From contig JAIQFH010000023.1 in assembly GCA_020073385.1 (NCBI GenBank), positions 38,102 to 102,101 on the forward strand: DNA of 64,000 nt, given 5' to 3'. This document shows, in pieces, positions 6,597-15,998 of this stretch. A program made the translations under genes and the position numbers. How positions within the stretch are numbered: the stretch's first letter is position 1; every line of letters starts with the position of its first letter. Below the pieces are notes generated by a model. It was given only the letters and a program-made list of their open reading frames with translations. It was not told the origin of the DNA and did no database searches. This DNA comes from Terriglobia bacterium. GTDB lineage: Bacteria > Acidobacteriota > Terriglobia > Terriglobales > Acidobacteriaceae.

Positions 6597-8981
6597 TTAT
6601 CGTGCCACTCGCGTCGTCGTTACCACAGGAGTATTTCCTTTACCTTCTACGAGCACCCTATCATCGCGTCTAAAGAAAGTCAACGAAACCCCGGTAATCT
6701 TGCCTTGTTCGGCATCAAAAATGCTAGGAGGACCACCGGTCAGGACGAACTTATCGTCGGCAGCCGTATAGGTGAGGGTCTGGCCTTGGGCCCGCCGATT
6801 AGTCTGTTGGATTAAGACGTCTCCTTGCGCCACCATGCGGTCCAGTTTTCCAGGAGCGGAAAGCGCCTGATTGCTTGTCGTTTGACTTCGGGCCAACAAG
6901 TACGCATCAGCCGTTCTCGAAGATGCCGTAAAATCAGCGCCTTTTGCGAAGACCCCGCCCTCGTAGTGGACTTTTCGATCGGAGTCCACGTAACTGAGCC
7001 GTTTTGCCGTGATGGTGATAGGGCTGGATCGGCCCAGCGATGACATCTTCGCGCCGTGTTGGGTATCTGACTCGTTCGTCGATGGCTTTTCCATCTGAAC
7101 CAGAACAGTTTGGGCGGGCTTGGCGGAACTGCCTTCTGCAACAACGGACCGGTGCTCCCGATCGAATTGGATGGAAGGAGCCTCAATCACATTGGCGTCT
7201 TGCCACAAGCGAGCATTCCCCGTGTAGGTCGCTACCGACGCCGGCGGTTTGTGCGCAGTCATGCTGCGGGCAGTGACGTGAATCGGGGAAGAAGCCGCGA
7301 GGAGCGCGCCGCCCGGTTGCTCCTTCAGTTCGCTGTACGTGCTCTTCACGTCTCCTTCTGCCAGGGCCTGGCCTGTGGCGCGGTTGATTCGGATGGTATT
7401 GGCGGTGGTAGCCATGCCGCCGTCTGCCACGCGTGGGTTACCCGTCAATAGCAGGATGTGATCGGCCGGAGTGTAGCGGCCCGAGTTGGCCCATGCCTGC
7501 ATGCGCTTGTCTGCGGGCTGGTTGTCGGAGAACGTGACGTTTCCCTTCTGGGTGATCGACTCAATGCCGCCTTGCGGGAAAAACGCGGCGTCCACGGAGT
7601 CGCTGGTGCTGACGCGATCGGGCTCGCCCTGGACGGAGTTGGCAATCCGCACTTCCGGCGCACCGCGAACGGATGTCAGATGGTTCTTCCCTCCGGACGA
7701 ATTGAAGTCAGCAAGAAATTTCCCCGCCGTCACCACAGTTTGCTGGTCTGGCTGCGCCGCGGCCGGATTATCTTGCGCCTGAGTCAGCGTGATGCGGGCC
7801 GCGCCCGATGTCATCGCCTGCTTCAGGACACGGCCATTTGCGACCGTGAAGTCAATTACGGGAGCCGACAGGTCGAAGTTTTGGGGACCGCTGTTTTTGT
7901 CTGCGGACCCGGACGATTTGGCCATCTTCTGCAACAGGTGCGCGCCGTCGACAGCATGGACTTTCTGCAACTGGTTCTCGCCGGCGAAATCGAAGATCAC
8001 ACGGCCAGCTTCTCCCTGAATGTCCTCAACTCCGACTTGTTCGAAGTGAACCTTACCGCTGAGAGTTGCCGTGCGAAGAAGGTCCTCGCCGCCAGGGAGC
8101 AAGAACTCCGCCTGGTCAGCGCGTCCGTGGATTTCAGTCGATTTCTCGCCACTAGATCCGGAACTTATGGTCCGCAATTCTGTGGTGACATCTCCCGTGG
8201 CCAGGACCCGCTCCACATGGTTTTCCCGCCCCAGATAAAACGTGGCTTCGTCCGCTCGCACCGTGCCACTTGAACGTGACAGTCGTGGGCCTGCGAGCAC
8301 GATCTGTCGAGGATCGTTGGTGATGATGCCATGTGTGGCCTCAATGACGGAGGCATCCGGCCCGCTCAGTTCGATGTGAATCTGCGATGCGAGGGTAAGA
8401 GTGTTAGTCTTGCCGGCATATTTGACTCCGACCGCCCAGCCGCTGGCTTGCGGCGTCCGGAATTCCACGCGAGCATCGGTCCAGGCATTCCCGGAGTCTT
8501 TGTTGAATACGAGATCGCGCGTTTTGAGATGGATAGGGCTTTTGAGGTCTTTGGGAGCGGACTGGTCCGGGCTCGCTAGTCCAGCCGGGTTCGCAACCAG
8601 ATCGATTTGCACTTCCCCCTTGGCCGTCACGTCCCCGGTCTTCTGGTTGAAGGCAAAATCGTCGCCGTAGATTTGGTCAAAACGCGAGGAGTCTCGCCCG
8701 TAAAGCACAATCGAGACGTTATGCAATTCGGCGTTGCCGTTCAGCTTGAACTCTTTAACGTTGCTGGCCTGGATCGTAAACAGCGTGCGTTTTCCGTCCG
8801 ACTTGGAAAACTGAAAGCCCTCGGCTGTCTGTTTGATGCCGTAGCCGATTTTAGCGGGAATTCTGTTTATCGCGTTTGTAGCTCTCGACCGGGCATAAAA
8901 GTACATACCTGCCACGGCGAGCGTCAACAAGATCGCGATCACAGCCAGCAAACGTCGTAAGCGGTAGACCGGGAGCGGCAT
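6597..8981 (-). CDS. LPS export periplasmic protein, LptC-LptA/OstA-like fusion
   Basis: 794 residues. One N-terminal membrane helix (about 10-28, LLAVIAILLTLAVAGMYFYA) anchors the protein. Residues 40-150 look like LptC: a beta-jellyroll start with GFQFSKSDGKRTLFTIQA. The rest is a very long array of OstA-type beta-strands, with repeated patterns such as AEGDVKSTY, VTARSMTAHK and AKRLSYVDSDRKVHYEGGV. Classical LptC is about 190 residues and LptA about 180, so this is a fused, extended bridge carrying lipopolysaccharide across the periplasm. Directly upstream of lptB. The start overlaps nothing and faces the divergent ABC gene at 9050. Confidence 0.85.
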   Translation of the reverse strand: MPLPVYRLRRLLAVIAILLTLAVAGMYFYARSRATNAINRIPAKIGYGIKQTAEGFQFSKSDGKRTLFTIQASNVKEFKLNGNAELHNVSIVLYGRDSSRFDQIYGDDFAFNQKTGDVTAKGEVQIDLVANPAGLASPDQSAPKDLKSPIHLKTRDLVFNKDSGNAWTDARVEFRTPQASGWAVGVKYAGKTNTLTLASQIHIELSGPDASVIEATHGIITNDPRQIVLAGPRLSRSSGTVRADEATFYLGRENHVERVLATGDVTTELRTISSGSSGEKSTEIHGRADQAEFLLPGGEDLLRTATLSGKVHFEQVGVEDIQGEAGRVIFDFAGENQLQKVHAVDGAHLLQKMAKSSGSADKNSGPQNFDLSAPVIDFTVANGRVLKQAMTSGAARITLTQAQDNPAAAQPDQQTVVTAGKFLADFNSSGGKNHLTSVRGAPEVRIANSVQGEPDRVSTSDSVDAAFFPQGGIESITQKGNVTFSDNQPADKRMQAWANSGRYTPADHILLLTGNPRVADGGMATTANTIRINRATGQALAEGDVKSTYSELKEQPGGALLAASSPIHVTARSMTAHKPPASVATYTGNARLWQDANVIEAPSIQFDREHRSVVAEGSSAKPAQTVLVQMEKPSTNESDTQHGAKMSSLGRSSPITITAKRLSYVDSDRKVHYEGGVFAKGADFTASSRTADAYLLARSQTTSNQALSAPGKLDRMVAQGDVLIQQTNRRAQGQTLTYTAADDKFVLTGGPPSIFDAEQGKITGVSLTFFRRDDRVLVEGKGNTPVVTTTRVAR

Positions 8982-8998
8982 CCAGATTCAGTGTAGAA

Positions 8999-9022
8999 CA
9001 GTTCTCAGTCCAGTTCTCAGTC
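8999..9022. repeat. 12-base tandem duplication
   Basis: CAGTTCTCAGTC occurs twice in direct tandem between the divergent lptC/A-like gene and the ABC ATPase gene. It lies where promoters for both would be expected. It may be slippage or a doubled binding site. Confidence 0.6.
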
Positions 9023-9049
9023 CCAGTTTTTGATACCTTGGACCTGCCC

Positions 9050-9841
9050 ATGGAAAAAGGACTCACCCCGCCGCTATTGGATTTCCGCAACCTTCGCGTC
9101 ATGCGTGGGCAGAAAGTCGCCCTGGACGATTTCAGCTTGCGCATCGAGGCCGACGAGCACGTTGCCATTCTTGGCCCGAATGGCTGCGGTAAGTCGACGC
9201 TGATCAAGACCATTACTCGGGAGTGCTATCCGCTGGCGCAGTCCGAGTCGTCGATGTCGATCCTCGGCCAGGACTCGTGGGATGTGTTCTCCCTGCGCTC
9301 GCTTCTGGGCATCGTCTCGAATGACCTCATGTTTTCCTGCACGGGAGACGCCTGCGGGAGGGATGTGGTGCTTTCAGGTTTCTTCAGTAGCACGGCCATC
9401 TATCCCAACCATACGGTGGATCCAAAGCAGCGTGAGATGGCAGATGTGGCACTCGCTGAGCTAAAGATTTCGCACTTGGCCGAGCGGCCCGTTTGCGAAA
9501 TGTCATCGGGGGAGGCGAGGCGAGTGCTGATCGCAAGGGCGCTGGTCCACAAGCCAAGGGCGCTGCTATTCGATGAACCCTGCAATTCGCTCGATCTGGC
9601 CGCGCAACAGAAAGTTCGGCACACGATGAGTGCCCTCGCCCGATCAGGGACAGCGATCATGCTGGTGACGCATGAACTGGCCGACATCGTTCCCGAGATT
9701 CAGCGCGTCGTGCTACTGAGCCGAGGCCACATCGTGGCGGATGGTCCGAAAGAAGAGATTTTGCAGGTGGAGCGACTGGCGGGACTGTTTGGCGTCAGCG
9801 TCGAGATGGCACGGCGGGATGGGCATTACCACTTGTGGTGA
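9050..9841 (+). CDS. Orphan ABC transporter ATP-binding protein
   Basis: 263 residues from ATG 9050; an in-frame TTG at 9038 is a weaker choice. Walker A GPNGCGKST is at about 42-50, signature MSSGEARRVLIARAL, Walker B ALLFDEPCNSLDL, switch His in LVTHELADI. The signature reads SSGE instead of SGGQ, which is seen in the ModF/YlmA-like group of ATPases. No permease or binding protein is adjacent, so its partner is unknown. It may serve a distant importer, for example for metal chelates, or have a non-transport role. Confidence 0.8.
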   Translation: MEKGLTPPLLDFRNLRVMRGQKVALDDFSLRIEADEHVAILGPNGCGKSTLIKTITRECYPLAQSESSMSILGQDSWDVFSLRSLLGIVSNDLMFSCTGDACGRDVVLSGFFSSTAIYPNHTVDPKQREMADVALAELKISHLAERPVCEMSSGEARRVLIARALVHKPRALLFDEPCNSLDLAAQQKVRHTMSALARSGTAIMLVTHELADIVPEIQRVVLLSRGHIVADGPKEEILQVERLAGLFGVSVEMARRDGHYHLW

Positions 9842-9957
9842 GGCATTCAGTACTTCGATTTCTCGATTGATGGCTTCTACACAAGTGCGGCCGAGGCGCT
9901 TGCGCATGCGCCTCACGCGGTCGCTGAAGTTAGGCAGGCCCACTTTTTGTGTTCAAT

Positions 9958-10734
9958 TCATGGTGTGATCGCAATAACCCGCAGAGGACTGCCAGAGCCG
10001 CCGACGATTTTCAGTGGTGCGGCGATGACGATGGCGCCGGTCGGGGGAAGTTGATCTAGGTTCGACAGGCCCGCCAGCCCAAACTTGCCGCTGCCGTGCA
10101 TGAGGTAGTGGTTCGGGAAAGGCGGATCAAAGCTAGCAGCCTGGCCGGCATCGGTTCCGACCGTCTCCACCCCGACGCCCAGCACATCTCGCTGCTGCGC
10201 AAGGAATGCGGAGCTTTCTTTGGCGAGTCCGGGTGTGTGGGGTCCATCCTGCATGAGGTTGATGTAATCCTTGGGGTCTTTTCGTTTCGACCAGTCGGTA
10301 CGCAAGAGAACCCATGCGCTCGCCGGAATACGACCGTATTGTTCCTCCCACTGTCGGATGCGCTCTGGTGTCAGCAGATAGTTTGGGTCCTTCTCCGCCT
10401 CTGCGCTGATGTTGATCACACATGCGGGACCAACAAATTTGCTTGGCGGGATGCGGTCCACGGAGTTGTCAGGGAGATCTTTTCCCGAGACCCAGTGGAT
10501 GGGAGCGTCGAAATGCGTGCCGGTGTGCTCGCCGGTCTCAAACCCGTTCCAGTACCACGCGGGACCACGCTCATCATACCGCGACAGTTCCCAGATCTTA
10601 AATGCAGGCGTGTTGTTAAACTGTGGCGGCAATGGCAGGAGCGGCGTTTGGGGACTAAGCGACTGGGTCAGATCCACAACGCGCAACCGGCCAGCCGTTA
10701 GCTCTTCAAGCAGCTTAGCCAAGACGAGAGACAT
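9958..10734 (-). CDS. Cyclase-family metal hydrolase (kynurenine-formamidase-like)
   Basis: 258 residues. The family motif HTGTHFDAPIHW is present at about residues 91-102 (metal-binding His and Asp), followed by VINISAEAEKD and DWSKRKDPKDY. The C-terminal part has PFPNHYLMHGSGKFGLAGL. The family includes arylformamidase (KynB) and other metal-dependent cyclases; it hydrolyses small amides or lactones. No signal peptide, so cytoplasmic. It is the third gene of a leftward operon after the decarboxylase-like pair, starting 56 bases downstream of it. The kynureninase-fold PLP enzymes across the divergent promoter make a formamide substrate attractive, but that is inference. Confidence 0.85.
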   Translation of the reverse strand: MSLVLAKLLEELTAGRLRVVDLTQSLSPQTPLLPLPPQFNNTPAFKIWELSRYDERGPAWYWNGFETGEHTGTHFDAPIHWVSGKDLPDNSVDRIPPSKFVGPACVINISAEAEKDPNYLLTPERIRQWEEQYGRIPASAWVLLRTDWSKRKDPKDYINLMQDGPHTPGLAKESSAFLAQQRDVLGVGVETVGTDAGQAASFDPPFPNHYLMHGSGKFGLAGLSNLDQLPPTGAIVIAAPLKIVGGSGSPLRVIAITP

Positions 10735-10790
10735 GGGCGCTCCTCATAGCATTATGTTCGCGACACTTGCGCAACCAACTAACTTCCGCT

Positions 10791-11363
10791 TCAGGCTCTC
10801 CTGAGCGATTGAATATGCCTGCGGAATTGAAATCGATTTTCCAGCAACGACAGGTCGGTCACAAAGGCGGAGGGGCCTTTCGCTTCGACTTTCGCAATGA
10901 TGGTCGTGAGTTCGTTGCCATGAATTGCATTATTCACAGCCGCTGTGAAACTCTCGACACTTTGCACTGTAGATACCCTCGGAACGCCGGCGGAGCGGGC
11001 CATTCCATCTAGATCCGTCCCGGTGCCAGTCGCAGTTGGGAAGCCGCCGACTGAGAGCAAGCTTTCGTTATCGAACACGACGTGAACCAAGTTCTTGGGG
11101 CGATAGCGTGCCATCGTACTGAGACCGCCGAGGTTCATCAAAAGCGAGCCGTCGCCATCGAAGACGATTACTTTCTGTTCGGGCAGGCATAGAGCCAATC
11201 CCAAACCAGTCGACGACGCCAGTCCCATCGCGTGCTGCAGGTAGAAAAAATTCGGACGGTGTCCCAGGGACTGAAGCTCAGCCGCGACTGCTCCCATGAT
11301 TGTGATGACCAGACAGCTTTCCAGTTCGGAATAAATTGACCGAAGACAATCGAGGCGGAGCAT
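10791..11363 (-). CDS. TPP-dependent decarboxylase, beta subunit (ComE-like)
   Basis: 190 residues. ATG 11363 shares its A with the stop of the alpha gene (TGATG) and is preceded by GGGAGGAG, so the two are translationally coupled. It has the thiamin-diphosphate motif starting GDGSLLMNLGGL at about 70 and ending in the Asn of FDNES about 30 residues on, which bind Mg and the diphosphate. This is the C-terminal half of sulfopyruvate/phosphonopyruvate decarboxylase. In coenzyme M synthesis ComDE makes sulfoacetaldehyde from sulfopyruvate; in phosphonate synthesis Ppd makes phosphonoacetaldehyde. The substrate here is not determined. Confidence 0.85.
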   Translation of the reverse strand: MLRLDCLRSIYSELESCLVITIMGAVAAELQSLGHRPNFFYLQHAMGLASSTGLGLALCLPEQKVIVFDGDGSLLMNLGGLSTMARYRPKNLVHVVFDNESLLSVGGFPTATGTGTDLDGMARSAGVPRVSTVQSVESFTAAVNNAIHGNELTTIIAKVEAKGPSAFVTDLSLLENRFQFRRHIQSLRRA

Positions 11364-11875
11364 CACTCCTCCCACATCAGGTCGCGGGTCAAGAGAAGCG
11401 CAACCGGTTGCATGCTGCTTTCAGAGAGCGTCTGCGCCTGCCGGATGCGCTTTTTGGCCGTCTCCAGCGCATCAAGAAACGTGTAAGGAATGCCCAATGC
11501 CCGCAACACGGGTTCGGTGACGTTGCCGCCTTGTGTTTGCCACGGATCGCGCTCCCCAAAGGAACCGCGATAGCTGATCAGCATCAAGAGAGGAATCTTG
11601 TACAGATGCGCGAAAGAGACGATGCCGTTGATCGACGCAAGAAAGCCGTGGTTTTGCATCAGCATTGCCGACTTAACTCCCGCGAAGTGCGCTCCGGCGG
11701 AGACGCCAACGCCTTCTTCCTCCTTCGCCAGCCGCACCAGAATCATCTCTGGGTCTTCGTCCGTCAACCGGATGAGATGTACCAACCATGTTTCCGGGAG
11801 CGCCGAGACCAGACGAATGTCGCATTCCTTCAAACCTTCGTAGATCACCTTGGAACTGGTCAGGGAGACGGGCAT
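11363..11875 (-). CDS. TPP-dependent decarboxylase, alpha subunit (ComD-like)
   Basis: 170 residues from ATG 11875; the frame is open further upstream into the divergent region but is not protein-like there. It matches the pyrimidine-binding half of sulfopyruvate/phosphonopyruvate decarboxylase: SALPETWLVHLI, the activating Glu in LAKEEEGVGVSAGAHFAG, then MQNHGFLASINGIVSF and LLMLISYRGSFGE. It should form an alpha2beta2 enzyme with the following gene. It heads a leftward operon that ends with the cyclase-family hydrolase. A TAGAAT -10-like box at 11894-11899 on the minus strand is a possible promoter element. Confidence 0.85.
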   Translation of the reverse strand: MPVSLTSSKVIYEGLKECDIRLVSALPETWLVHLIRLTDEDPEMILVRLAKEEEGVGVSAGAHFAGVKSAMLMQNHGFLASINGIVSFAHLYKIPLLMLISYRGSFGERDPWQTQGGNVTEPVLRALGIPYTFLDALETAKKRIRQAQTLSESSMQPVALLLTRDLMWEE

Positions 11876-11925
11876 ATGTTCGCTTTGGGTTTGTATTCTA
11901 TCCTGCACACGTGGGAAATGGCTTC

Positions 11926-11953
11926 TTGACGAGCATTTGCGGCGGGGTATAGC
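11926..11953 (+). promoter_or_regulatory. Sigma-70-type promoter for the rightward PLP/permease operon
   Basis: TTGACG (11926-11931), a 16-base spacer and TATAGC (11948-11953). Transcription would begin about 55 bases before the TTG start at 12015. It lies in the 139-base divergent gap. Confidence 0.5.
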
Positions 11954-12014
11954 TTGAGCGCTGCCTGTTCCGCCAGACTTTGGGCCTGGCGTTTTTGCGC
12001 ACCAGGAGCAATCG

Positions 12015-13313
12015 TTGGAGATTAAATCCCAAGGCGTTCTCGATCCCGAAATCCCCTCAGCACCAACAGTCAACTTCCCTGTCGAAACCGTTCGCGCCAA
12101 TTTTCCTGCGCTGAGTCGTACTCCGGGATTCATCTTCTTCGACAATGCGGCCGGTGCCCAGGTGCCCCAGATGGTGTTGGACGCCGTGAACCATCATCTG
12201 CTCGAGTGCAACGTGCAGCGAGGGGGACGCTACGCAAAAAGCCGTGAAGTCGACAAGATGATTTTGCGCGCACGACATAGTGTGGCCGATCTCGTGAACG
12301 CGCGCGATGCAAGCGAACTTGCGTTTGGCATGAACGCTACGTCCTTCATTCGCCTGGTGAGTTTGGCGATAGGACAGACGCTCGGCGAGCGGAACGAGAT
12401 TGTCGTCACCGAAATGGACCACGAGGCTAACGTTGCCACCTGGCTGGCTTTGGAGCGGAACGGGGCAAAGTTCCGTTGGTGGAAGATGAGGGACGATGGG
12501 AATCTGCACGTTGACGACTTGGTTCCTCTCGTGTCTTCTACAACCCGCTTGGTGGCGTGCACGCTTGCTTCGAATGCCATGGGATCGATCGTCGATGTAA
12601 CTGCGGCCGCACAGGTGGCGCACAGCGGCGGGGCCGAACTTTTTCTCGATGCAGTGCACTACGGGCCTCACGGTCTGATCGACGTGCAAGCTTTTGATTG
12701 CGACTACCTGGTGTGTTCGGGGTACAAGATTTTCGCTCCGCACATGGGATTTCTATGGGGACGGCGCGAACTGCTTGAAAGGCTTCCAACTTTCCGTGAG
12801 GCTTTCATTCCCGACGAGCCGCCAGGAAAGATTGAAGCAGGCACTTTTATTTACGAGAACGTAGCCGGAATGGATGCCGCGGTGCGTTACCTGGAAATGC
12901 TGGGCAGGACCATGAGCCACGTATCTGACAGACCGCAGTCACGGCGGGCCGCCCTGCAACGTGCTCTCGCGAGCATTCGAGCATACGAGAGATCGCTTTC
13001 GCGCGAACTTCTCCGGGTGCTGCATGATTGCGGTGCAACCATCTACGGCGTAGCGGACAGTAGCCGAATCGGTGAACGAGTGCCTACGGTATGCTTCAAT
13101 TTGCCCGGCATGACCCCGGCGTCAGTCACCGAAGAGCTCGCGAAACAAGATATCGGCGTGCGCGATGGACACATGTATGCACCGCGTTTGATGAAACGAC
13201 TGGGCCTGACCACAGAGAGTGGCGCCGCCAGGGCGTCATTGGTGCACTACAACACGCTCGAAGAAGTGCGTAAATTCGGAAGCGCACTGGCCAAGATGAA
13301 AGCCTCATGCTGA
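12015..13313 (+). CDS. Class V aminotransferase-fold PLP enzyme (CsdA/epimerase-like)
   Basis: 432 residues. A TTG start at 12015 is supported by AGGAG seven bases upstream, and there is no early ATG. Fold-type I class V features: [11 protein letters not shown] near 41-51 (substrate loop), [10 protein letters not shown], the PLP-stacking and ring-nitrogen residues in [10 protein letters not shown] (Asp about 212), and the Schiff-base lysine in [13 protein letters not shown] (Lys about 238). It resembles cysteine-desulfurase-like and isopenicillin-epimerase-like proteins, which act on amino acids by transamination, desulfurisation or racemisation. It is the first gene of a rightward operon and overlaps the next gene (ATGCTGA), so the two enzymes are made together. 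Confidence 0.85.
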   Translation: MEIKSQGVLDPEIPSAPTVNFPVETVRANFPALSRTPGFIFFDNAAGAQVPQMVLDAVNHHLLECNVQRGGRYAKSREVDKMILRARHSVADLVNARDASELAFGMNATSFIRLVSLAIGQTLGERNEIVVTEMDHEANVATWLALERNGAKFRWWKMRDDGNLHVDDLVPLVSSTTRLVACTLASNAMGSIVDVTAAAQVAHSGGAELFLDAVHYGPHGLIDVQAFDCDYLVCSGYKIFAPHMGFLWGRRELLERLPTFREAFIPDEPPGKIEAGTFIYENVAGMDAAVRYLEMLGRTMSHVSDRPQSRRAALQRALASIRAYERSLSRELLRVLHDCGATIYGVADSSRIGERVPTVCFNLPGMTPASVTEELAKQDIGVRDGHMYAPRLMKRLGLTTESGAARASLVHYNTLEEVRKFGSALAKMKASC

Positions 13314-14476
13314 CGGACAAGCAAGTCCAGGAGATTCGCTCTCGCTTCAGCATCTTCCAACACAAAATCTATCTGAACAGTTGCTCCCAGGGGGCGCTCT
13401 CTGACGCCGTGCAGGCTGGCCTGCAGGACTTCGTTGCGAGTTGGCATGAGCAAGGCTCACCGTGGGAGACTTGGGTAAACCGGTATGAAGCCGGGCGAAA
13501 CGCCTTTGCGCAATTCATCAACGCCAGTCCGGATGAGGTTGCGATCGTGACCAGCGTATCGGCGGGCATCAACGGAATCGCAAGCGCGCTGAACTTCCAG
13601 GAACGGAAAAAGGTGGTGATGGGTGAATTCGAGTTCCCCACGATGGGTCATGTCTGGCTAGGCCAGCGTCCTCGCGGGGCTGAGGTGCAATTTGTTAAGG
13701 CTGAAGGGGACCGCATTCCGACTTCACACTACGAGAGGATGATTGACCGCGGCACGAACATCGTTCCGCTCACGCACGTCTGTTTCAAGAACGGATTCCG
13801 CTCCGACGTAAGAACCATCACGCAAATCGCCCACAACTGTGGTGCCCTCGTAATGCTCGACGACTATCAGGATTGCGGAACTCGTCGGGTGGACGTGAAA
13901 GCGATGGATCTCGACTTTTACCTGACCGGAACTTTGAAGTATCTGCTCGGTCCTCCTGGCCTTGCTTTTCTCTATGTACGCAAGGAACTCATCCCATCGT
14001 TGGTTCCCACGGTAACCGGATGGTTTGGCCAGGTAAATCCATTCGCCTACAATCCCCAGCATTTCGAACTGTCTTCCACCGCGCGAAGATTCGAGTCGGG
14101 ATCCCCTTCCGTACCCAGTGTCTATGCGGCCGTGCCCGGATTTCAACTATTGCAAGAAATCGGGATGGAAAATGTCGCAAGCCATATCAGGACACTCACG
14201 CAATCACTTCTGATCAGGGCTAGGGATCTGGGGATTCGTGCAAAAACGCCCGCGGATAGCGCCGGGCCGCTCGTCGTTCTGCAATCTAAAGATTCAACCT
14301 TACTGGTGCAGAAGCTCGTCGAGAGCGGCATCGTCGTCTCGAACCGTCACGACGGCCTGCGGATATCGTTCCATGTGTACAACACGATGGACGACGTAAA
14401 GGCGGTGGCGGACATTCTCAAGAAGAACATCGATCTCATGGTCCTTGACCGTGCCAGTGTCGGCAGCCATGACTGA
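13307..14476 (+). CDS. Class V aminotransferase-fold PLP enzyme (kynureninase-like)
   Basis: 389 residues, start ATG 13307 inside the previous stop. [13 protein letters not shown] replaces the usual LNNAAxG loop, [10 protein letters not shown] holds the PLP ring-nitrogen Asp (about 185), and [12 protein letters not shown] carries the predicted PLP lysine (about 211). C-terminal [12 protein letters not shown] is usual for the fold. It is only distantly like its neighbour, so this is not a recent duplication. The spacing and length suit kynureninase-type or sulfur/phosphono-amino-acid enzymes. The stop overlaps the permease start (ATGACTGA). Confidence 0.83.
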   Translation: MLTDKQVQEIRSRFSIFQHKIYLNSCSQGALSDAVQAGLQDFVASWHEQGSPWETWVNRYEAGRNAFAQFINASPDEVAIVTSVSAGINGIASALNFQERKKVVMGEFEFPTMGHVWLGQRPRGAEVQFVKAEGDRIPTSHYERMIDRGTNIVPLTHVCFKNGFRSDVRTITQIAHNCGALVMLDDYQDCGTRRVDVKAMDLDFYLTGTLKYLLGPPGLAFLYVRKELIPSLVPTVTGWFGQVNPFAYNPQHFELSSTARRFESGSPSVPSVYAAVPGFQLLQEIGMENVASHIRTLTQSLLIRARDLGIRAKTPADSAGPLVVLQSKDSTLLVQKLVESGIVVSNRHDGLRISFHVYNTMDDVKAVADILKKNIDLMVLDRASVGSHD

Positions 14477-15929
14477 CCTCCCGCGGCCAATGGTTGCGAG
14501 CACGCTCGCAGGTAAGAGTCCTCCAACGACAGAAGTGGAAGGTCTCCACCGCCGTCTGGGCCAACGCCAACTCACCATGATGGCCATTGGCGGCGCCATC
14601 GGTGTTGGCTTGTTTTTGGGAAGCAGCGTGACCATTCGTCTCGCCGGACCCGCCGTCATATTTTCCTATCTTCTGGGGGCATGTATCGCTCTGATTATGT
14701 CTTACGCGCTCGCCGAGATGGCCGTCGTCCACCCGGTTGCCGGAGCGTTCGGAGTATACGCGGAGAAGTATCTCAATCCCTGGGCCGGTTTTTCTGTACG
14801 AGCTACCTATGGAGTCGCGCAGATCATTGCGATCGGAGCCGAAGTCACGGCCGCCGGCATTTATATGTCGTTTTGGTTCCCGAACGTTCCGCAATGGATT
14901 TGGGTGGTATTGGTTTCAGCGGCTCTGGTGGCTCTCAATGCCATGCAGGTCAACCGCCTGGGTGAATTTGAGTACTGGTTTGCCATGATCAAAGTGGCCG
15001 CCATCGTCACATTCATCATTGTGGGGCTGTCTTTGATTTTCGGCATTGGTTCTCGAAGCGCGATTGGCTTGGCCAATCTAACTCACCACGGAGGATTGCT
15101 GCCGGCAGGTTGGAAAGGAGTTTGGCTTTCGCTGACCATCACTGTCACCAGCTACATGGGAGTGGAAATTATCGCCGTCACGGCGGGAGAGGCCGAGCAT
15201 CCAGAAATCAGCATTCCGCGCGCTATGCGGAGCATTGTATGGCGGCTGATTTTGTTCTACGTGCTGGCAATCGCGATCATGGTGGCGCTGGTGCCTTGGA
15301 ACGAGAGCAGGAACTCGTCCACGCTTTCCGGTAGTCCTTTTGTCACCGCATTCGCGGCGGCGCATATTCCCTTCGCCGCTGCGATTATGAACTTCGTTGT
15401 ACTCACAGCGGCGCTGTCGAGCGTGAATACAAACCTTTATCTTTCCACGCGAATGCTTTTCTCGTTGGGCCGTGAAGGCTACGCCCCAGAGTGGATTGGC
15501 AAGGTGAGCCGCAACGGAGTGCCTCATGGCGCCCTGCTGGCTTCCACTGCGGGCATCATCGCAGCCATTCTGCTCGCCATATTTGCACCTAGAAATGCTT
15601 TCCTGATGCTTTATGGAACCGCGGTCGCGGGAATGCTCTTCGTCTGGCTAGTTATCCTCAACACACATCTTCAGTTTCGCAAGGCGATTACCAGCGAGCG
15701 CCTAAAGAATTTGCCCATGCGACTACGGGCCCACCCATTTTTTACGTTGGTTGGGATTTTCTTATTGCTGGCGATTTCGGTTACAACATTCTTCGTTGAC
15801 GGATTGCAATGGTCGGTTCCGGCGTTTTGTGTGTTCTTGGGCCTGATTTCGCTCTTGTACGTGCAAAGCCGACGGAGCGGAGAAAAATCAAGAACCACTG
15901 AGGATACGAGCATCACGAACTTGTCTTAG
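14469..15929 (+). CDS. APC-family amino acid permease
   Basis: 486 residues from ATG 14469, which overlaps the stop of the PLP gene; an in-frame TTG at 14445 is less likely. The first membrane segment carries the APC substrate-binding loop GGAIGVGLFLGS, and about twelve hydrophobic segments follow. It resembles the AnsP/GabP/LysP branch of amino acid:proton symporters (LGEFEYWFAMIKVAAIV). Embedded between PLP enzymes and an oxidase, it probably imports the amino acid or amine processed by the cluster. Inner membrane. Confidence 0.9.
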   Translation: MTDLPRPMVASTLAGKSPPTTEVEGLHRRLGQRQLTMMAIGGAIGVGLFLGSSVTIRLAGPAVIFSYLLGACIALIMSYALAEMAVVHPVAGAFGVYAEKYLNPWAGFSVRATYGVAQIIAIGAEVTAAGIYMSFWFPNVPQWIWVVLVSAALVALNAMQVNRLGEFEYWFAMIKVAAIVTFIIVGLSLIFGIGSRSAIGLANLTHHGGLLPAGWKGVWLSLTITVTSYMGVEIIAVTAGEAEHPEISIPRAMRSIVWRLILFYVLAIAIMVALVPWNESRNSSTLSGSPFVTAFAAAHIPFAAAIMNFVVLTAALSSVNTNLYLSTRMLFSLGREGYAPEWIGKVSRNGVPHGALLASTAGIIAAILLAIFAPRNAFLMLYGTAVAGMLFVWLVILNTHLQFRKAITSERLKNLPMRLRAHPFFTLVGIFLLLAISVTTFFVDGLQWSVPAFCVFLGLISLLYVQSRRSGEKSRTTEDTSITNLS

Positions 15930-15998
15930 GATTGTTCCTCCGTGAACGATCGTGCCTGTTGTGGTTCATGTTCGACATTCCCCAGGAGTGAACGCGCA

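Noticed and set aside
7458..8273. Rightward open frame of 271 codons opposite the lptC/lptA-like gene
   Set aside because: Antisense shadow; no family features.
12015..14476. Recent tandem duplication of one PLP gene
   Set aside because: The two proteins share fold motifs only; active-site loops and lengths differ strongly.
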